Shown: positions 1 to 9,934, numbered from the stretch's first letter. The stretch is 64,000 nt of DNA from Mycolicibacterium arabiense (GCF_010731815.2 NZ_AP022593.1:682001-746000), one strand, 5' to 3'. Notes: generated by a model not told the origin, from the sequence alone. Translations and numbers: made by a program.

Positions 1-2
1 CA

Positions 3-344
3 CTCGCCGAGTTCGTCGCGCAGTGGAAGGAGGTCGTCGCCGGCGGCGACTTCTCGGCAGGCTGCCCGATCGCCGCCGCGGGACTGGCACGGTCCTCGGA
101 ACCGGACATCGCCGACGCCGCCGGCGAGGCGTTCACACGGTGGCAGACGGCCATCGCCGACTCCCTGCGCCGTCACGGCATCCCCGGGCCGACGGCAATG
201 CAGCTGTCCAACACGGTTCTCGCCGCGGTCGAGGGCGCCGTCCTCATGGCCGTCGCGCAGCGATCGCTGACACCACTCGACGACGTTCGGAGCCAGGTCG
301 AGATCCTGATCGACCATCACCTCGCCCGCGCCACGCACCAGTAG
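3..344 (+). CDS. TetR-family regulator, C-terminal fragment cut by window edge
   Basis: An open frame runs from the left edge for 113 codons to a TAG at 342. It reads like the ligand-binding C-terminal half of a TetR/AcrR repressor of the LmrA/YxaF type: a GCPIAAAGLA motif, an aromatic stretch (AFTRWQTAI) and an AVEGAVLMA helix near the end are typical of that half. The DNA-binding N-terminus lies outside the window, so neither operator nor target can be named. The next gene (HxlR) is convergent, with its stop 22 bp away. The family call is fairly good and the subfamily is inference. Confidence 0.6.
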   Translation, partial: LAEFVAQWKEVVAGGDFSAGCPIAAAGLARSSEPDIADAAGEAFTRWQTAIADSLRRHGIPGPTAMQLSNTVLAAVEGAVLMAVAQRSLTPLDDVRSQVEILIDHHLARATHQ

Positions 345-365
345 CGGTCGGTACGAGCCGAACCC

Positions 366-848
366 TCAGCCTCGCAGTGCGGCTTGGATGTCGGGCGCGG
401 TCACGGAATGCCCCTTGGCGCAACGGACCTCGACGTCGATGGGCGCATCGCAGTCGATGTGCGACAGCCCCACGCGGCCGCCGTCGGGCCGGGCCCATCG
501 GTCTCCCCAACGCATCAGACCCAGCAGTATGGGGAGGAGTTCCTCGCCCTTCTGGGTGAGGTGGTAGTCCTCGCGGGCCCGTTGCCCGGATTCGTGGTAG
601 GGACGCTTCTCCAGGATTCCCTCGTCGACGAGTTCGCGGAGCCGGGTGGCGGTGATCTTGTCGCTGAGCTGCGCGCGGCGCGCGAACTCGTCGAAGCGAT
701 GCGCCCCGTAGAACGCCTCGCGCAGCAGGAGCAGGCTGGCTCGGCGGCCGACGATGTCCAGTGCCGCCGCCATCGAGCAGTCGTCCGCCCGCCAGGAGTC
801 CCGATCGGCGAGTCGGCCTACCAGCGTCGCAGAGGTCATACCCCACAT
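366..848 (-). CDS. HxlR-family winged-helix regulator
   Basis: A protein of up to 160 residues with the HxlR signature: CSMAAALDIVGRRASLLLLREAFYG, then FDEFARRAQLSDKITATRL (recognition helix region) and the wing YHLTQKGEELLPILLGLMRWGDRW. The Cys near the start of the domain is the redox-sensitive position in some members. The C-terminal 40 residues are an extension. ATG codons at 848 and 839 are both possible starts and neither has a clear Shine-Dalgarno. It is divergent from the carboxylic acid reductase gene, and the 95-bp gap between them holds two copies of one operator-like sequence, so it probably controls that operon and itself (inference). Confidence 0.85.
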   Translation of the reverse strand: MWGMTSATLVGRLADRDSWRADDCSMAAALDIVGRRASLLLLREAFYGAHRFDEFARRAQLSDKITATRLRELVDEGILEKRPYHESGQRAREDYHLTQKGEELLPILLGLMRWGDRWARPDGGRVGLSHIDCDAPIDVEVRCAKGHSVTAPDIQAALRG

Positions 849-857
849 GGTGCCACG

Positions 858-916
858 CTGACTTGCCTTCAGTAAAGTCAGCGCGTTAGAGTCTGACTAG
901 ACGCCAGTACAGTCAG
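858..916. promoter_or_regulatory. Two copies of CTGACT-N12-AGTCAG operator-like element
   Basis: The intergenic space between the divergent HxlR and CAR genes contains CTGACT-N12-AGTCAG at 858-881 and again at 893-916. The arms are identical in both copies and the centres lie 35 bp apart. The right part of the spacer is also shared (CAGTA, one base, then AGTCAG). In the first copy the palindrome extends to 9 bp per arm (856-864 and 875-883). Position and symmetry fit binding sites for a dimeric regulator, most simply the adjacent HxlR protein. Confidence 0.7.
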
Positions 917-943
917 GTGCGGCGACGAACGAGGGGTGGGCGC

Positions 944-3900
944 GTGACCACTGAATCGCCGATCAGGCCGACCGTCGATGCCGACGTCGACGACCTCGAG
1001 TCGGCGCACCGCGCGGAACTGCTGTTCCAGCGTGACCCGCAGTACCGAGCGTCGCTCCCCCGTCAGCAGGTCGTCGACGCGGCCCGACGGCCCGGCCTGC
1101 GGCTATCCCGGGTGCTGCACACCCTCGTCGAGGGGTATGCGGACCGACCGGCCGTCGGCACCAGATCGGCCACAACCGTTGTGGACGAAGCCACCGGCCG
1201 TCGCTCCAGGCACCTCCTGCCGGCCTTCGACACGTTGTCCTACGGCGAACTCTGGTCGCGCGTGCGCGCCGTGGCCGGCGCTTGGCACCACGACCCCCAC
1301 GCGCCGATCGCGGCAGGCGAGTTCGTCGCCACCATCGGGTTCGCCAGCGCTGACTACCTGACCCTCGACCTGGTGTGCGGTTACCTCGGCCTGGTCGCAG
1401 TTCCGCTGCAGCACAACACGTCTGCTGTGCGCCTGGCACCCATACTGGAGGAGACCGCGCCTCGGGTCCTCGCGGTCGGCGCGGACTACCTCGACCTGGC
1501 GGTCGAGTCGGCAGTGGGCCAACCATGGTTGTCGCGGCTGGTCGTCTTCGACTACCGACCCGACGATGACGACCATCGCGAGCGCCTCGGTAGAGCGCGC
1601 GCCCGATTCGCCGACGCCGGTGGGGACGTCGTCGTCGAGACCCTGCCCGACCTCATCGCCCGCGGCACCCAACTCCCGGATGCGCCAATGTATACCGAGG
1701 GGTCAGACGACCGACTGGCGATGATCCTCTATACCTCGGGGAGCACCGGAGCGCCCAAGGGGGCGATGTGGAGCGAGCGGATGGTCGCCACCCTGTGGAC
1801 CATTCCCCTCAAACAGCCCGATGCAGTGGTCATCAACCTCGACTTCATGCCGCTCAACCACCTCGCCGGGCGCCTCCCGGTATCTGCCGCATTCCAGGCA
1901 GGCGGCACGAGCTACTTCGTCGCCGAACCCGACCTCTCGACGCTGTTCGACGACTGGGCGCTGGTGCGGCCCACCGACCTTGGTCTCGTTCCCCGGGTCG
2001 TGGACATGCTTTATCAGCGCTACCGGCAGATCGTCGATCGTCTCGTGGTCGCCGGCCGCGATCGCGCGACCGCCGAGCGGACGGCCATGAGCGAGGTCCG
2101 CGACGAGGTGCTCGGCGGTCGGGTTCTCTCCGGCTTCGTCAGCACCGCACCGCTCGCTGCCGAGATGCGCGCCTTCCTGCGGTCCTGCCTGCAGGTCGAC
2201 GTGGTCGACGCCTACGGCCTCACCGAGATCGGCGCGGTCACGACCGACGGCACCGTCGTCCGGCCACTCGTCCTCGACTACAAGCTCGTCGACGTCCCCG
2301 AACTCGGCTACTTCAGCACGGACCGGCCCCACCCTCGCGGGGAGCTCCTGGTAAAGAGCGCAGCAGCCATGGCCGGTTACTACAAACGCCCCGAGATCAC
2401 CGCGGAGGTGTTCGACGCCGACGGCTACTACCGCACCGGAGACGTCGTCGCCGAACTGGCGCCGGACCGCCTGGCGTACGTGGACCGGCGCAACAACGTC
2501 ATCAAGCTCTCCCAGGGCGAGTTCGTCGCGGTCGCACGACTCGAAGCCGAGTTCGCGCGGACCCCGCTGATCCGGCAGATCTTCCTCTACGGCAACAGCG
2601 AACGACCAGCCCTGCTGGCCGTCGTCGTCCCGACCGACGACGCGCTGACGGCGCATGCCGGGGTGACCGACGAACTCGTGGCGGCGATCCGCGACGGCAT
2701 CTCACGCACGGCGCGCGACGCCGATCTGCAGCCTTACGAGGTCCCGGTCGACTTCCTCGTCAAGACCGAACCGTTCAGCACCGCCAACGGGTTGCTATCG
2801 GGGGTGGGCAAATTGCTGCGTCCGAAACTCAAGGAACGCTACGGTGCCGCCCTCGAAGAACTCTACGAGGACATCGACAGCGCCCGTGCCGATGAAGTCC
2901 GCGCACTGCGTACCAACGCCCAGCATCAGCCGGTCGTAGACACCGTCATTCAAGCGGCAGCCGCGTTGCTCGGCAGCCCGACTGCAACCGTCACTCGTGA
3001 CGACCACTTCGTCGATCTGGGCGGCGATTCGCTCAGTGCGTTGACGTTCTCGAACCTGCTGCAGGAGCTGTTCGGCGTCGAGACCCCCGTGGGGTTGTTG
3101 ACCGGGCCGACGACGACGCTCGCCGACATCGCCGACCACGTGCAGAAGGAGAAGGGCAGCGGCCCGTCCGGACCCACCCCCGACGGCGTGCACGGACCGA
3201 ACGCCACGACCATCCGCGCAGCCGACCTCGACTTGGACGAGTTCCTCCCGGAGGACCTCTTGGCCAGCGCCCGGACGCTCAGGCTGCCGGGGGTGCACGC
3301 ACCCACCACCGTGTTGCTGACCGGCGCCAACGGTTACCTGGGGCGCTTCCTCGCGCTGGAATGGCTGCAGCGGCTCACCGAGACCGGTGGAACACTGATC
3401 TGCCTCCTGAGAGGTGCCGACGACGACTCCGCGCGGGCACGCCTGGAGCAGGTCTTCCACGACGCGGACCCGGAACTCAGTTCGCGGTTCCGGGCGCTGG
3501 CCGCCGAGCACCTCGAGGTCGTCGCCGGCGACATCAGCGAGCCGCAGTTCGGGCTGCACCAGCAGGTGTGGGACGCGCTGGCGGAACGCGTCGACCTGAT
3601 CGTGCATCCGGCGGCACTGGTCAACCACGTGCTGCCGTACCGACAGTTGTTCGGGCCCAACGTCGTCGGGACGGCTGAGATCATCCGGCTGGCACTCAGC
3701 AGCCGCCTGAAGCCGGTCAACTACCTGTCGACCGTCTCGGTTGCCATGACCGTGGCGCCGGACGACTTCGACGAAGACGGCGACATCCGAGTGGTCAGTG
3801 CGCAGCGCCCCGTCGACGACTCCTACGCCAACGGCTACGGCAACAGCAAGTGGGCCGGCGAGGTGCTGCTGCGCGAAGCACACGACCTGTGCGGACTGCC

Positions 3901-4501
3901 GGTCTCGGTGTTCCGCTCCGGGATGATCCTCGCCGACCGTCGGCATGCCGGACAGCTGAACGTCCCCGACATGTTCACCCGGCTGATCTACAGCCTCGTG
4001 GTCACGGGTCTGGCTCCGGGATCGTTCTATCAGCGGACCCCTGAGGGCGGACGACCGCGGGCGCACTACGACGGACTCCCCGTCGACTTCGTCGCCGAGT
4101 CGATCACCACGCTGGGAGCCTCGGCAGCTCGTGGCTTTCGTTCCTACGACGTGATGAACCCCCACGACGACGGCGTCTCGCTCGACGTCTTCGTCGACTG
4201 GCTCATCGAATCGGGACATCCGATCCACCGCGTCGACGACTACGGACAGTGGCTCAGCCGTTTCGAAACCGCTCTGCGAGCACTGCCCGACGCGGTCCGC
4301 CAGCACTCCGTGCTCCCCCTGTTGACAGCCTATGGCCGCCCCGAGACACCGGTGAACGGCTCCCTGGCGCCGGCGAGCGTTTTCCGGAAAGCCGTGCAGC
4401 AGAACGGCATCGGCGCTGACGGAGACGTTCCGCACGTGTCCCGGCGGCTGATCGACAAGTACGTCGCCGACCTCCGTGTTCTCGGACTCCTCCCCGCCTG
4501 A
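944..4501 (+). CDS. car: Carboxylic acid reductase (A-PCP-R)
   Basis: A protein of about 1185 residues, the usual size of mycobacterial/Nocardia CAR, which reduces carboxylic acids to aldehydes with ATP and NADPH. The adenylation domain has the P-loop LYTSGSTGAPKGAM near residue 261 and YYRTGDVVAEL further on. The carrier domain has VDLGGDSLSAL with the phosphopantetheine Ser near residue 696. The reductase domain starts with TGANGYLG near residue 793 and has the SDR-type YGNSKW motif. GTG at 944 is preferred over the upstream ATG at 917 because GAGGGG lies 8 bp ahead of it. Activity needs a phosphopantetheinyl transferase, which is not in this window. The SDR gene follows after 31 bp, probably in one operon. 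Confidence 0.95.
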   Translation: MTTESPIRPTVDADVDDLESAHRAELLFQRDPQYRASLPRQQVVDAARRPGLRLSRVLHTLVEGYADRPAVGTRSATTVVDEATGRRSRHLLPAFDTLSYGELWSRVRAVAGAWHHDPHAPIAAGEFVATIGFASADYLTLDLVCGYLGLVAVPLQHNTSAVRLAPILEETAPRVLAVGADYLDLAVESAVGQPWLSRLVVFDYRPDDDDHRERLGRARARFADAGGDVVVETLPDLIARGTQLPDAPMYTEGSDDRLAMILYTSGSTGAPKGAMWSERMVATLWTIPLKQPDAVVINLDFMPLNHLAGRLPVSAAFQAGGTSYFVAEPDLSTLFDDWALVRPTDLGLVPRVVDMLYQRYRQIVDRLVVAGRDRATAERTAMSEVRDEVLGGRVLSGFVSTAPLAAEMRAFLRSCLQVDVVDAYGLTEIGAVTTDGTVVRPLVLDYKLVDVPELGYFSTDRPHPRGELLVKSAAAMAGYYKRPEITAEVFDADGYYRTGDVVAELAPDRLAYVDRRNNVIKLSQGEFVAVARLEAEFARTPLIRQIFLYGNSERPALLAVVVPTDDALTAHAGVTDELVAAIRDGISRTARDADLQPYEVPVDFLVKTEPFSTANGLLSGVGKLLRPKLKERYGAALEELYEDIDSARADEVRALRTNAQHQPVVDTVIQAAAALLGSPTATVTRDDHFVDLGGDSLSALTFSNLLQELFGVETPVGLLTGPTTTLADIADHVQKEKGSGPSGPTPDGVHGPNATTIRAADLDLDEFLPEDLLASARTLRLPGVHAPTTVLLTGANGYLGRFLALEWLQRLTETGGTLICLLRGADDDSARARLEQVFHDADPELSSRFRALAAEHLEVVAGDISEPQFGLHQQVWDALAERVDLIVHPAALVNHVLPYRQLFGPNVVGTAEIIRLALSSRLKPVNYLSTVSVAMTVAPDDFDEDGDIRVVSAQRPVDDSYANGYGNSKWAGEVLLREAHDLCGLPVSVFRSGMILADRRHAGQLNVPDMFTRLIYSLVVTGLAPGSFYQRTPEGGRPRAHYDGLPVDFVAESITTLGASAARGFRSYDVMNPHDDGVSLDVFVDWLIESGHPIHRVDDYGQWLSRFETALRALPDAVRQHSVLPLLTAYGRPETPVNGSLAPASVFRKAVQQNGIGADGDVPHVSRRLIDKYVADLRVLGLLPA

Positions 4502-4532
4502 CACACCGCTACGAACGAAGGAGCGTCCTCCC

Positions 4533-5345
4533 ATGACGACATCGCAACGGGTCGCACTCGTCACCGGCGCCAACTCGGGCCTCGGCAGGTTCGCCGCCCG
4601 CGCCCTGGTCGACGCCGGTTACCAGGTGGTGGGCACGAGCCGCAACGCCTCGGGTCTGGCCGACGAGCGGGGCCTGTCCTTCGTGGAACTCGACGTCACT
4701 CGCGACGAATCCGTGGCTGCGGCGGTCGACGCGGTGATCGCACGGTTCGGACGAATTAACGTTCTGGTGAACAACGCCGGCATGGGCCTCAATGGGGCCA
4801 GCGAGGAGAACTCGATCACCCAGTCGCAGCGACTGTTCGACATCAACGTCTTCGGCGTCATGCGGATGACCAACGCCGTCCTACCGCACATGCGCACGCA
4901 ACGCAGCGGACGCATCGTGAACATCTCGTCGATCTTCGGGTTGATGCCCGCACCCTTCATGGCCGCCTACAGCGCGACGAAGTTCGCCGTCGAGGGGTAC
5001 TCCGAATCCGTCGACCACGAAGTCCGTGACGACGGCATCCGCGTCGTCCTCGTCGAACCCGGCGGCACCAGAACCGGTTTCGACGACAACACGGCCGAAC
5101 CGGACAACCCGTTGCCGGTCTACGAACACCGGCGGCGACGGTCGAATCAGGCCGTGGCAGAGCAGGTCAATAACGGGGACGATCCCGCGGTCGTGGCGAA
5201 GGCCGTCGTGGCCGCCGCAACGGACGAGAATCCGAAGCTGCGCTACCCGGCCGGCTCCGCGCGACAGTTGGTCGCACTGCGTCGATTCGCTCCCCGCAGG
5301 GCCTTCGACAAGCAATTGCGCAAGTCGCTCGCTGCGGGGAAGTGA
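4533..5345 (+). CDS. SDR-family oxidoreductase next to CAR
   Basis: A 270-residue classical short-chain dehydrogenase/reductase. It has the Rossmann motif TGANSGLG near the N-terminus, NNAG, the catalytic Ser in NISSIFG and the YxxxK pair in YSATKFAVEG. The ATG at 4533 has GAAGGAG 9 bp upstream. It lies 31 bp behind the carboxylic acid reductase gene and is probably cotranscribed with it, so reduction or oxidation of the aldehyde made by CAR is a reasonable guess. The substrate cannot be read from the sequence. Confidence 0.9.
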   Translation: MTTSQRVALVTGANSGLGRFAARALVDAGYQVVGTSRNASGLADERGLSFVELDVTRDESVAAAVDAVIARFGRINVLVNNAGMGLNGASEENSITQSQRLFDINVFGVMRMTNAVLPHMRTQRSGRIVNISSIFGLMPAPFMAAYSATKFAVEGYSESVDHEVRDDGIRVVLVEPGGTRTGFDDNTAEPDNPLPVYEHRRRRSNQAVAEQVNNGDDPAVVAKAVVAAATDENPKLRYPAGSARQLVALRRFAPRRAFDKQLRKSLAAGK

Positions 5346-5542
5346 GCCGAAGACACCGGCCCAATGGCCTCTGGGATGCTCGATGACGTTGTTCCGTCCG
5401 TCGTCACGGGCTTCGACGTGTCCTGGAGCCTCGGGGGTTTCGGAGCGTCGACGGTGTACCTAGGGCTGACGACATTGAGACGGTCAGTACCGCTGACGGC
5501 AGCGACGGCTCGCCCCAGACGCCCGTCGCAGCGGGTATCCGT

Positions 5543-7426
5543 TCAGTCATCAGGGTTCAGGAAGCGCCATGCCCTCGTCGCCGCGTGCAGGTTGAATCGG
5601 GTATCGACATTCCGGAGGTCGTGGCCGGTGATCTCAGCGATGCGTGCCAACCGGTAACGAAGAGTGCTGCGATGAATGTGCAGTGCAGCCGCGGATTCGT
5701 CGTAATTTCCGCCGCACTCCAAGTAGTCGCTCAGTGTCATCACCAGGTCGGAACTCTTGCAGTGGTCGTAATCCAGCAGTGTGCCCAGCCATTCGCGTAC
5801 GAAGCTCTCGACTTCTCCACCGCCGTGGGCGGCATCGATGAGACGATAGAATCCAAGTTCGTCGAACGCCGCTGCACCTTGCGGACTGGCTGAACGCAGG
5901 CGAATGCTCATGACCCGACGGGCTTCCACGAAGGATTGCGGAAAGTCATCGGGTACCAGGCATCGGGAGCCGATGCCAACGACGCTGGTGGTCTTGCCGA
6001 GTATTTCACTGATCGTGCGGTGCAGCGCCCCTGGGTCTGGGCGGCCATCGGTGAGCAGCACGACCAGACCGCCGTGGCGTCCCTGTAAGTAGTTGAGATT
6101 CAACGCGGTTGCGGCCCGCCCGGCTGCGATTGTCAGAGCGTTCTCGGTGCGACCAGCACTCTGTACTACCACTACGTAGTGGGGGCGCCGCAGATCATGG
6201 TTCAGGGCGTCGGCACGACCGTAGGCCCCGTCCCGGTCGGTACCTGCCAAGAGATCGTCGACGAGCTCGCGGCGTAGGTTGAGTTCGATCTCGGCGACGG
6301 TCCGCTGATGGGAGAGCTCCAGGGCCAAAACGGTGGCGCCGTGGTGCAGGGCGAACAAGTCGTCGTCGGTCACCGTACCGTTCGGGTCGTTCAACGCTAG
6401 GACGCCGAGGGTCTCGGCCCTGGGTTGGATGAGGGTGAGGACCCGCCGTCCGATTCGTGCTCGACCGCCCTGTGCGGCCAGTTCGTGGAGTAACTGCTCG
6501 CGCTGGGGCGCCCGTTGTTTGGGGTAGGGGTGCGGTAGTCCGGGCCCGGCCCAGCACAGCAGGTTGCCGAATCGATCCTCGACAGCCACCGAATGCCCCG
6601 TCAAATCGCTGAGTACATCCGCGATTCCTTGCTCGCCCGTCCCCGCAGCCAGTGTTGTGCTCAAGGCTTCGTGCACGTTCGTCTGCCGCTGCAGCCGCGC
6701 CACCGCTTTGGCGAGTTCACGGTTCCTGTCTTGCAAGTCGGAGATTGATTCCGTCAGCCGCGCCGCATCGTCCGAGTCGCGTTTGCGCGTTGCGGCATGT
6801 GCCAGGGCGGCGCCGGTCTGCTGGGCCAAGATGGCCAGCAGTTCGGTTTGATCCTTCGTGGGTGCGCTGGCCGCGCTGACCACCAGGCACCCGTGGATCA
6901 CGCGTCGGTGACGCAGTGGAAACGCCCACCCCCACCGGCCGTCCTCGACGTCGATCCGACCATCCCAGTTGGACTGGCGGTGCCGTTCGATCTCCGGGTG
7001 TGGTGGCTGGGATGTTGGAAACCGTACGAATTCGCCATTCATCGACTGATAACTGGCCTCGACCTGGCAGGGTCCGAGTCCGCCAACGGTGGCCGAGGCC
7101 GAGTGGAAGATCTCGCCGGCGTCGGCATCACTGAAGCTGACGCGCGACAGCGCGGCCAAGCCGGCAGACAATGTCTGTCCGATCTGGGTGCTCGCTCGGG
7201 GGCCGTGCGTTTCGTCGTTCATCTCGGAGTGGCCACGCTGGGCGCCTCTCTTGAACAATTCGTGGGCGGGACTGTCCGCTAGCGTGGCGTCGTCGGGCAG
7301 GCGTACCCGAAGTGGCAGTCCCAAGCGCCCTTCCGAATCCGCTTCTGCCCACTTGCCATCCGCTGATTCGACACTACTCCGTTCCGATGCTGACAGGTCG
7401 CTTCGACGAGCAGATGTTCGATTCAC
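5543..7426 (-). CDS. PucR/CdaR-type transcriptional regulator with GAF-like sensor
   Basis: Up to 627 residues. The C-terminus carries the PucR helix-turn-helix (AALHIHRSTLRYRLARIAEI, then GHDLRN), preceded by the GGDEF-like CdaR middle region. The N-terminal 250 residues look like a GAF sensor with predicted coiled coil (RNRELAKAVARLQRQ). The GTG at 7426 gives the longest product. An ATG at 7222 (MNDETHG) would remove 68 poorly structured residues and may be the true start. It is convergent with the SDR gene. The LtrA gene lies 27 bp upstream on the same strand. Such regulators usually respond to small metabolites, and nothing here identifies the ligand. Confidence 0.85.
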   Translation of the reverse strand: MNRTSARRSDLSASERSSVESADGKWAEADSEGRLGLPLRVRLPDDATLADSPAHELFKRGAQRGHSEMNDETHGPRASTQIGQTLSAGLAALSRVSFSDADAGEIFHSASATVGGLGPCQVEASYQSMNGEFVRFPTSQPPHPEIERHRQSNWDGRIDVEDGRWGWAFPLRHRRVIHGCLVVSAASAPTKDQTELLAILAQQTGAALAHAATRKRDSDDAARLTESISDLQDRNRELAKAVARLQRQTNVHEALSTTLAAGTGEQGIADVLSDLTGHSVAVEDRFGNLLCWAGPGLPHPYPKQRAPQREQLLHELAAQGGRARIGRRVLTLIQPRAETLGVLALNDPNGTVTDDDLFALHHGATVLALELSHQRTVAEIELNLRRELVDDLLAGTDRDGAYGRADALNHDLRRPHYVVVVQSAGRTENALTIAAGRAATALNLNYLQGRHGGLVVLLTDGRPDPGALHRTISEILGKTTSVVGIGSRCLVPDDFPQSFVEARRVMSIRLRSASPQGAAAFDELGFYRLIDAAHGGGEVESFVREWLGTLLDYDHCKSSDLVMTLSDYLECGGNYDESAAALHIHRSTLRYRLARIAEITGHDLRNVDTRFNLHAATRAWRFLNPDD

Positions 7427-7453
7427 ACCAGAACCGCACCAGATTGGCTTGCC

Positions 7454-8662
7454 TCACCGCACGGTTCCCGCTCTGCCGGTTCCTATCTGAGGTCGCCGCC
7501 ACAGCTCCCACGCGAGTCGCAGCACCCCAATCACGGTGAGAACGGCCAACGACCAGACGGCAGGGGCAGAGATCGCCATCGGGAACACCAAGAGAGACGC
7601 GGCGGCAGCAAGGAGCCGATCGACTGTGACCTGATGGTGGTCACGCCATCGGTAGGCCACCTCGGCGGCGTAGAACATTGCCACCCCTCCGGTGAGTGCG
7701 AAGGCGGCCAGCGGCGCGAGCGGGTCGTCGACGTGCTCCACCGAAACCCGGATCCCCACGGCGAAGAAGACGATTCCCGCGACGAGCGGCAGGTGTAGGT
7801 AGCTGTAAGCGTCAAGGGCCAACCGTGGCCGATCTTCGGCGGCCGTTCGCCGCATGCGTTCTTCGGCTCCTGTGGTGAGGCCAAAGTATGTCCACCACAG
7901 GGTGGCCGAGATCAGCACGCCGCACACCACGGCGCCCAAGACACCCGGGTGGCGGAGGTCTTCGGATGCCACCGCCCCTAGCGCGATGATCGCCTCACCT
8001 AGCGCGATGATGATGACCGAACCGTGGCGCTCGATGAAGTACGACGGGACGACTCGAAGTCCGTTCGTTCCCGCTAGCCGCGGAGTGCCGAAGTCGACCG
8101 CCGCCGCGGCGACCCATAGCAGTTCACGATACGGCGAGGGCACGAATGCAGCGGCAACGATCAAGGCAGGCCCGATGAGTAACCCCGGCACCAGTCGGCG
8201 GATCGTCGACGCCGATTCAACCTCGTCGCGCCATGACGAGGCGATGAACATACCGGCGTTGATGAGGCGAACGGCGAGCAATGCGAGACCGAAGACGAAC
8301 GCACCGGTGGTGAAGGCGCTCGGCAGCGCGATGACCGCGATCATCATCGCCGCCATCGCGAGGATGATCAGCGTCGTGTGAGCCACCCGCGCCACGTCGA
8401 ACATGTTGGTCAGCCAGGCGTAACAGACCCACGCCCACCAGAGGGCCAGCAGAGCTAGCACCCCCCGGCCGAATCCCTGCCAGGACACGTCACTGAGCAT
8501 CAGGTGGGTGACCTGCGACATCGCGTAGACGAACGTGAGATCGAAGAACAACTCCAGGTTGCCCATCGACCGCCCGTCCGCCCCCGGCGACTCCCGCAAC
8601 TCGTCGGTGTGGGGCTCGCGGCCGGTTGATCCCCCTGCGGCATTGCCGCCGTGGGCCGTCAT
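7454..8662 (-). CDS. Low temperature requirement protein A (LtrA) family membrane protein
   Basis: A protein of about 402 residues with roughly a dozen hydrophobic segments. The N-terminal NLELFFDLTFVYAMSQV is the LtrA family signature, and FIERHGSVIIIALGEAIIALG is its second conserved block. The start at 8662 (MTAHGG) is chosen because upstream residues are low-complexity; an ATG at 8740 is possible. LtrA was named from a Listeria mutant that grows poorly in the cold, and its transport role is unknown. It precedes the PucR gene on the same strand and may share its transcript. Confidence 0.9.
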   Translation of the reverse strand: MTAHGGNAAGGSTGREPHTDELRESPGADGRSMGNLELFFDLTFVYAMSQVTHLMLSDVSWQGFGRGVLALLALWWAWVCYAWLTNMFDVARVAHTTLIILAMAAMMIAVIALPSAFTTGAFVFGLALLAVRLINAGMFIASSWRDEVESASTIRRLVPGLLIGPALIVAAAFVPSPYRELLWVAAAAVDFGTPRLAGTNGLRVVPSYFIERHGSVIIIALGEAIIALGAVASEDLRHPGVLGAVVCGVLISATLWWTYFGLTTGAEERMRRTAAEDRPRLALDAYSYLHLPLVAGIVFFAVGIRVSVEHVDDPLAPLAAFALTGGVAMFYAAEVAYRWRDHHQVTVDRLLAAAASLLVFPMAISAPAVWSLAVLTVIGVLRLAWELWRRPQIGTGRAGTVR

Positions 8663-8794
8663 CGTCGACCGGTGGTCATGATCATCGACTGTCCTGTTCA
8701 CCGGCGATGTCGTTCTCCGACAACACCTTCTGGGATCCACCCGCGGACGCCGACCGCCCCGACGATCTGGCCGCTCTTCTCGGTCTGGGCTGCC

Positions 8795-9934
8795 TCACGG
8801 GTGCAGGATGACCTTCGTCCATCCGTCGTCGCGGGCATCGAAATGTTCATAGCCCGACGGAGCCTCGTCCAGCGAGAGTTGGTGGGAGACGATCCACGAC
8901 GGCTTGGCCCTGCCCTCGTGGATCAGGTCGCGAAGCTGGCGGTTGTAGTGCTTGACGTTGGCCTGCCCGGTACCGATCTTCTGACCCTTGAACCAGAACT
9001 TGCCCATGTCGAAGGCGATCTTGCCCTCCTGCTCCAGTTCGTCGGGCGCGTTCGGATCCTGCGGCAGGAAGATGCCGACCACTCCGATGTGCCCGGTGAA
9101 TCGCACCGAGTCGACCAGTCGGTTCATGGTCATGGCCGAGTCTTCATGTCCCTGTGGGTCATGTGCTTGATAACCGACGCATTCACAACCCTTGTCGGCA
9201 CCCCGTCCCTGAGTCTGTTCGAGCACCTGCTCAACGGGATCGCCCTTGGAATCGTCGATGGGGATGACGCCGATCTCTTCGGCAAGACGCAGACGGTCGG
9301 GGTGACGATCGACGATCATCACCTTGCTGGCGCCTTGGATCATCGCCGAGTATGCGGCCATCAATCCGACCGGGCCGGCCCCGTACACGACCATGGAATC
9401 GCCTGGCTGCATGTCGGCCAGGCGAGTGCAGTGCCATCCGGTAGGAAAGATGTCGGCGAGCATCACGTAGTCGGCTTCCTTCTCCTGCGCGTCCTCGGGG
9501 AGTCGAAGGAGATTGAAATCACCGAACGGCACCCGCAGATACTCGGCCTGCCCACCCCAGAACGGTCCCATCCCGGCGAACCCGTAGGCGGCGCCCGCCA
9601 TTTTCGGATCCGGATGCGCTGTCAGACAGAAGGCCGTCAGGCCCTCCTCGCAGTTACGGCAGAAGCCACAACCTATGTTGAAGGGGACACACACTCGATC
9701 CCCAGCCGATACCTTGACGACCGCATTGCCCACCTCGGCAACGATGCCCAGATTCTCGTGCCCGAGCACCATGCCCGGCTCCAGGTTGGTGCGGCCTTCG
9801 TACATGTGCAGGTCCGACCCACAGATGTTGGTGGCGGTGATCTTCACCAGCACGTCCGTCGGATGCTCGATCTTGGCGTCCGCAACGTCTTTGACGACGA
9901 CGTCGCGCGGTCCGTCATACACGAGTGCTTTCAT
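8795..9934 (-). CDS. Zinc-dependent alcohol dehydrogenase, formaldehyde-dehydrogenase type
   Basis: A 379-residue MDR enzyme close to glutathione-independent formaldehyde dehydrogenases (FdhA). Catalytic-zinc ligands are seen in NICGSDLHMYEG and GHENLG, the structural-zinc loop in CGFCRNCEEGLTAFC, and the nucleotide motif in VVYGAGPVGLMAA followed by an acidic residue in VDRHP, which favours NAD. The insert HDPQGHEDSAMTMNRLVDSV is typical of this subfamily. The ATG has GAGGAG 8 bp upstream. It probably oxidises formaldehyde or other small aldehydes in the cytosol. It is a monocistron or leads into the LtrA-PucR genes after about 130 bp. Confidence 0.9.
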   Translation of the reverse strand: MKALVYDGPRDVVVKDVADAKIEHPTDVLVKITATNICGSDLHMYEGRTNLEPGMVLGHENLGIVAEVGNAVVKVSAGDRVCVPFNIGCGFCRNCEEGLTAFCLTAHPDPKMAGAAYGFAGMGPFWGGQAEYLRVPFGDFNLLRLPEDAQEKEADYVMLADIFPTGWHCTRLADMQPGDSMVVYGAGPVGLMAAYSAMIQGASKVMIVDRHPDRLRLAEEIGVIPIDDSKGDPVEQVLEQTQGRGADKGCECVGYQAHDPQGHEDSAMTMNRLVDSVRFTGHIGVVGIFLPQDPNAPDELEQEGKIAFDMGKFWFKGQKIGTGQANVKHYNRQLRDLIHEGRAKPSWIVSHQLSLDEAPSGYEHFDARDDGWTKVILHP

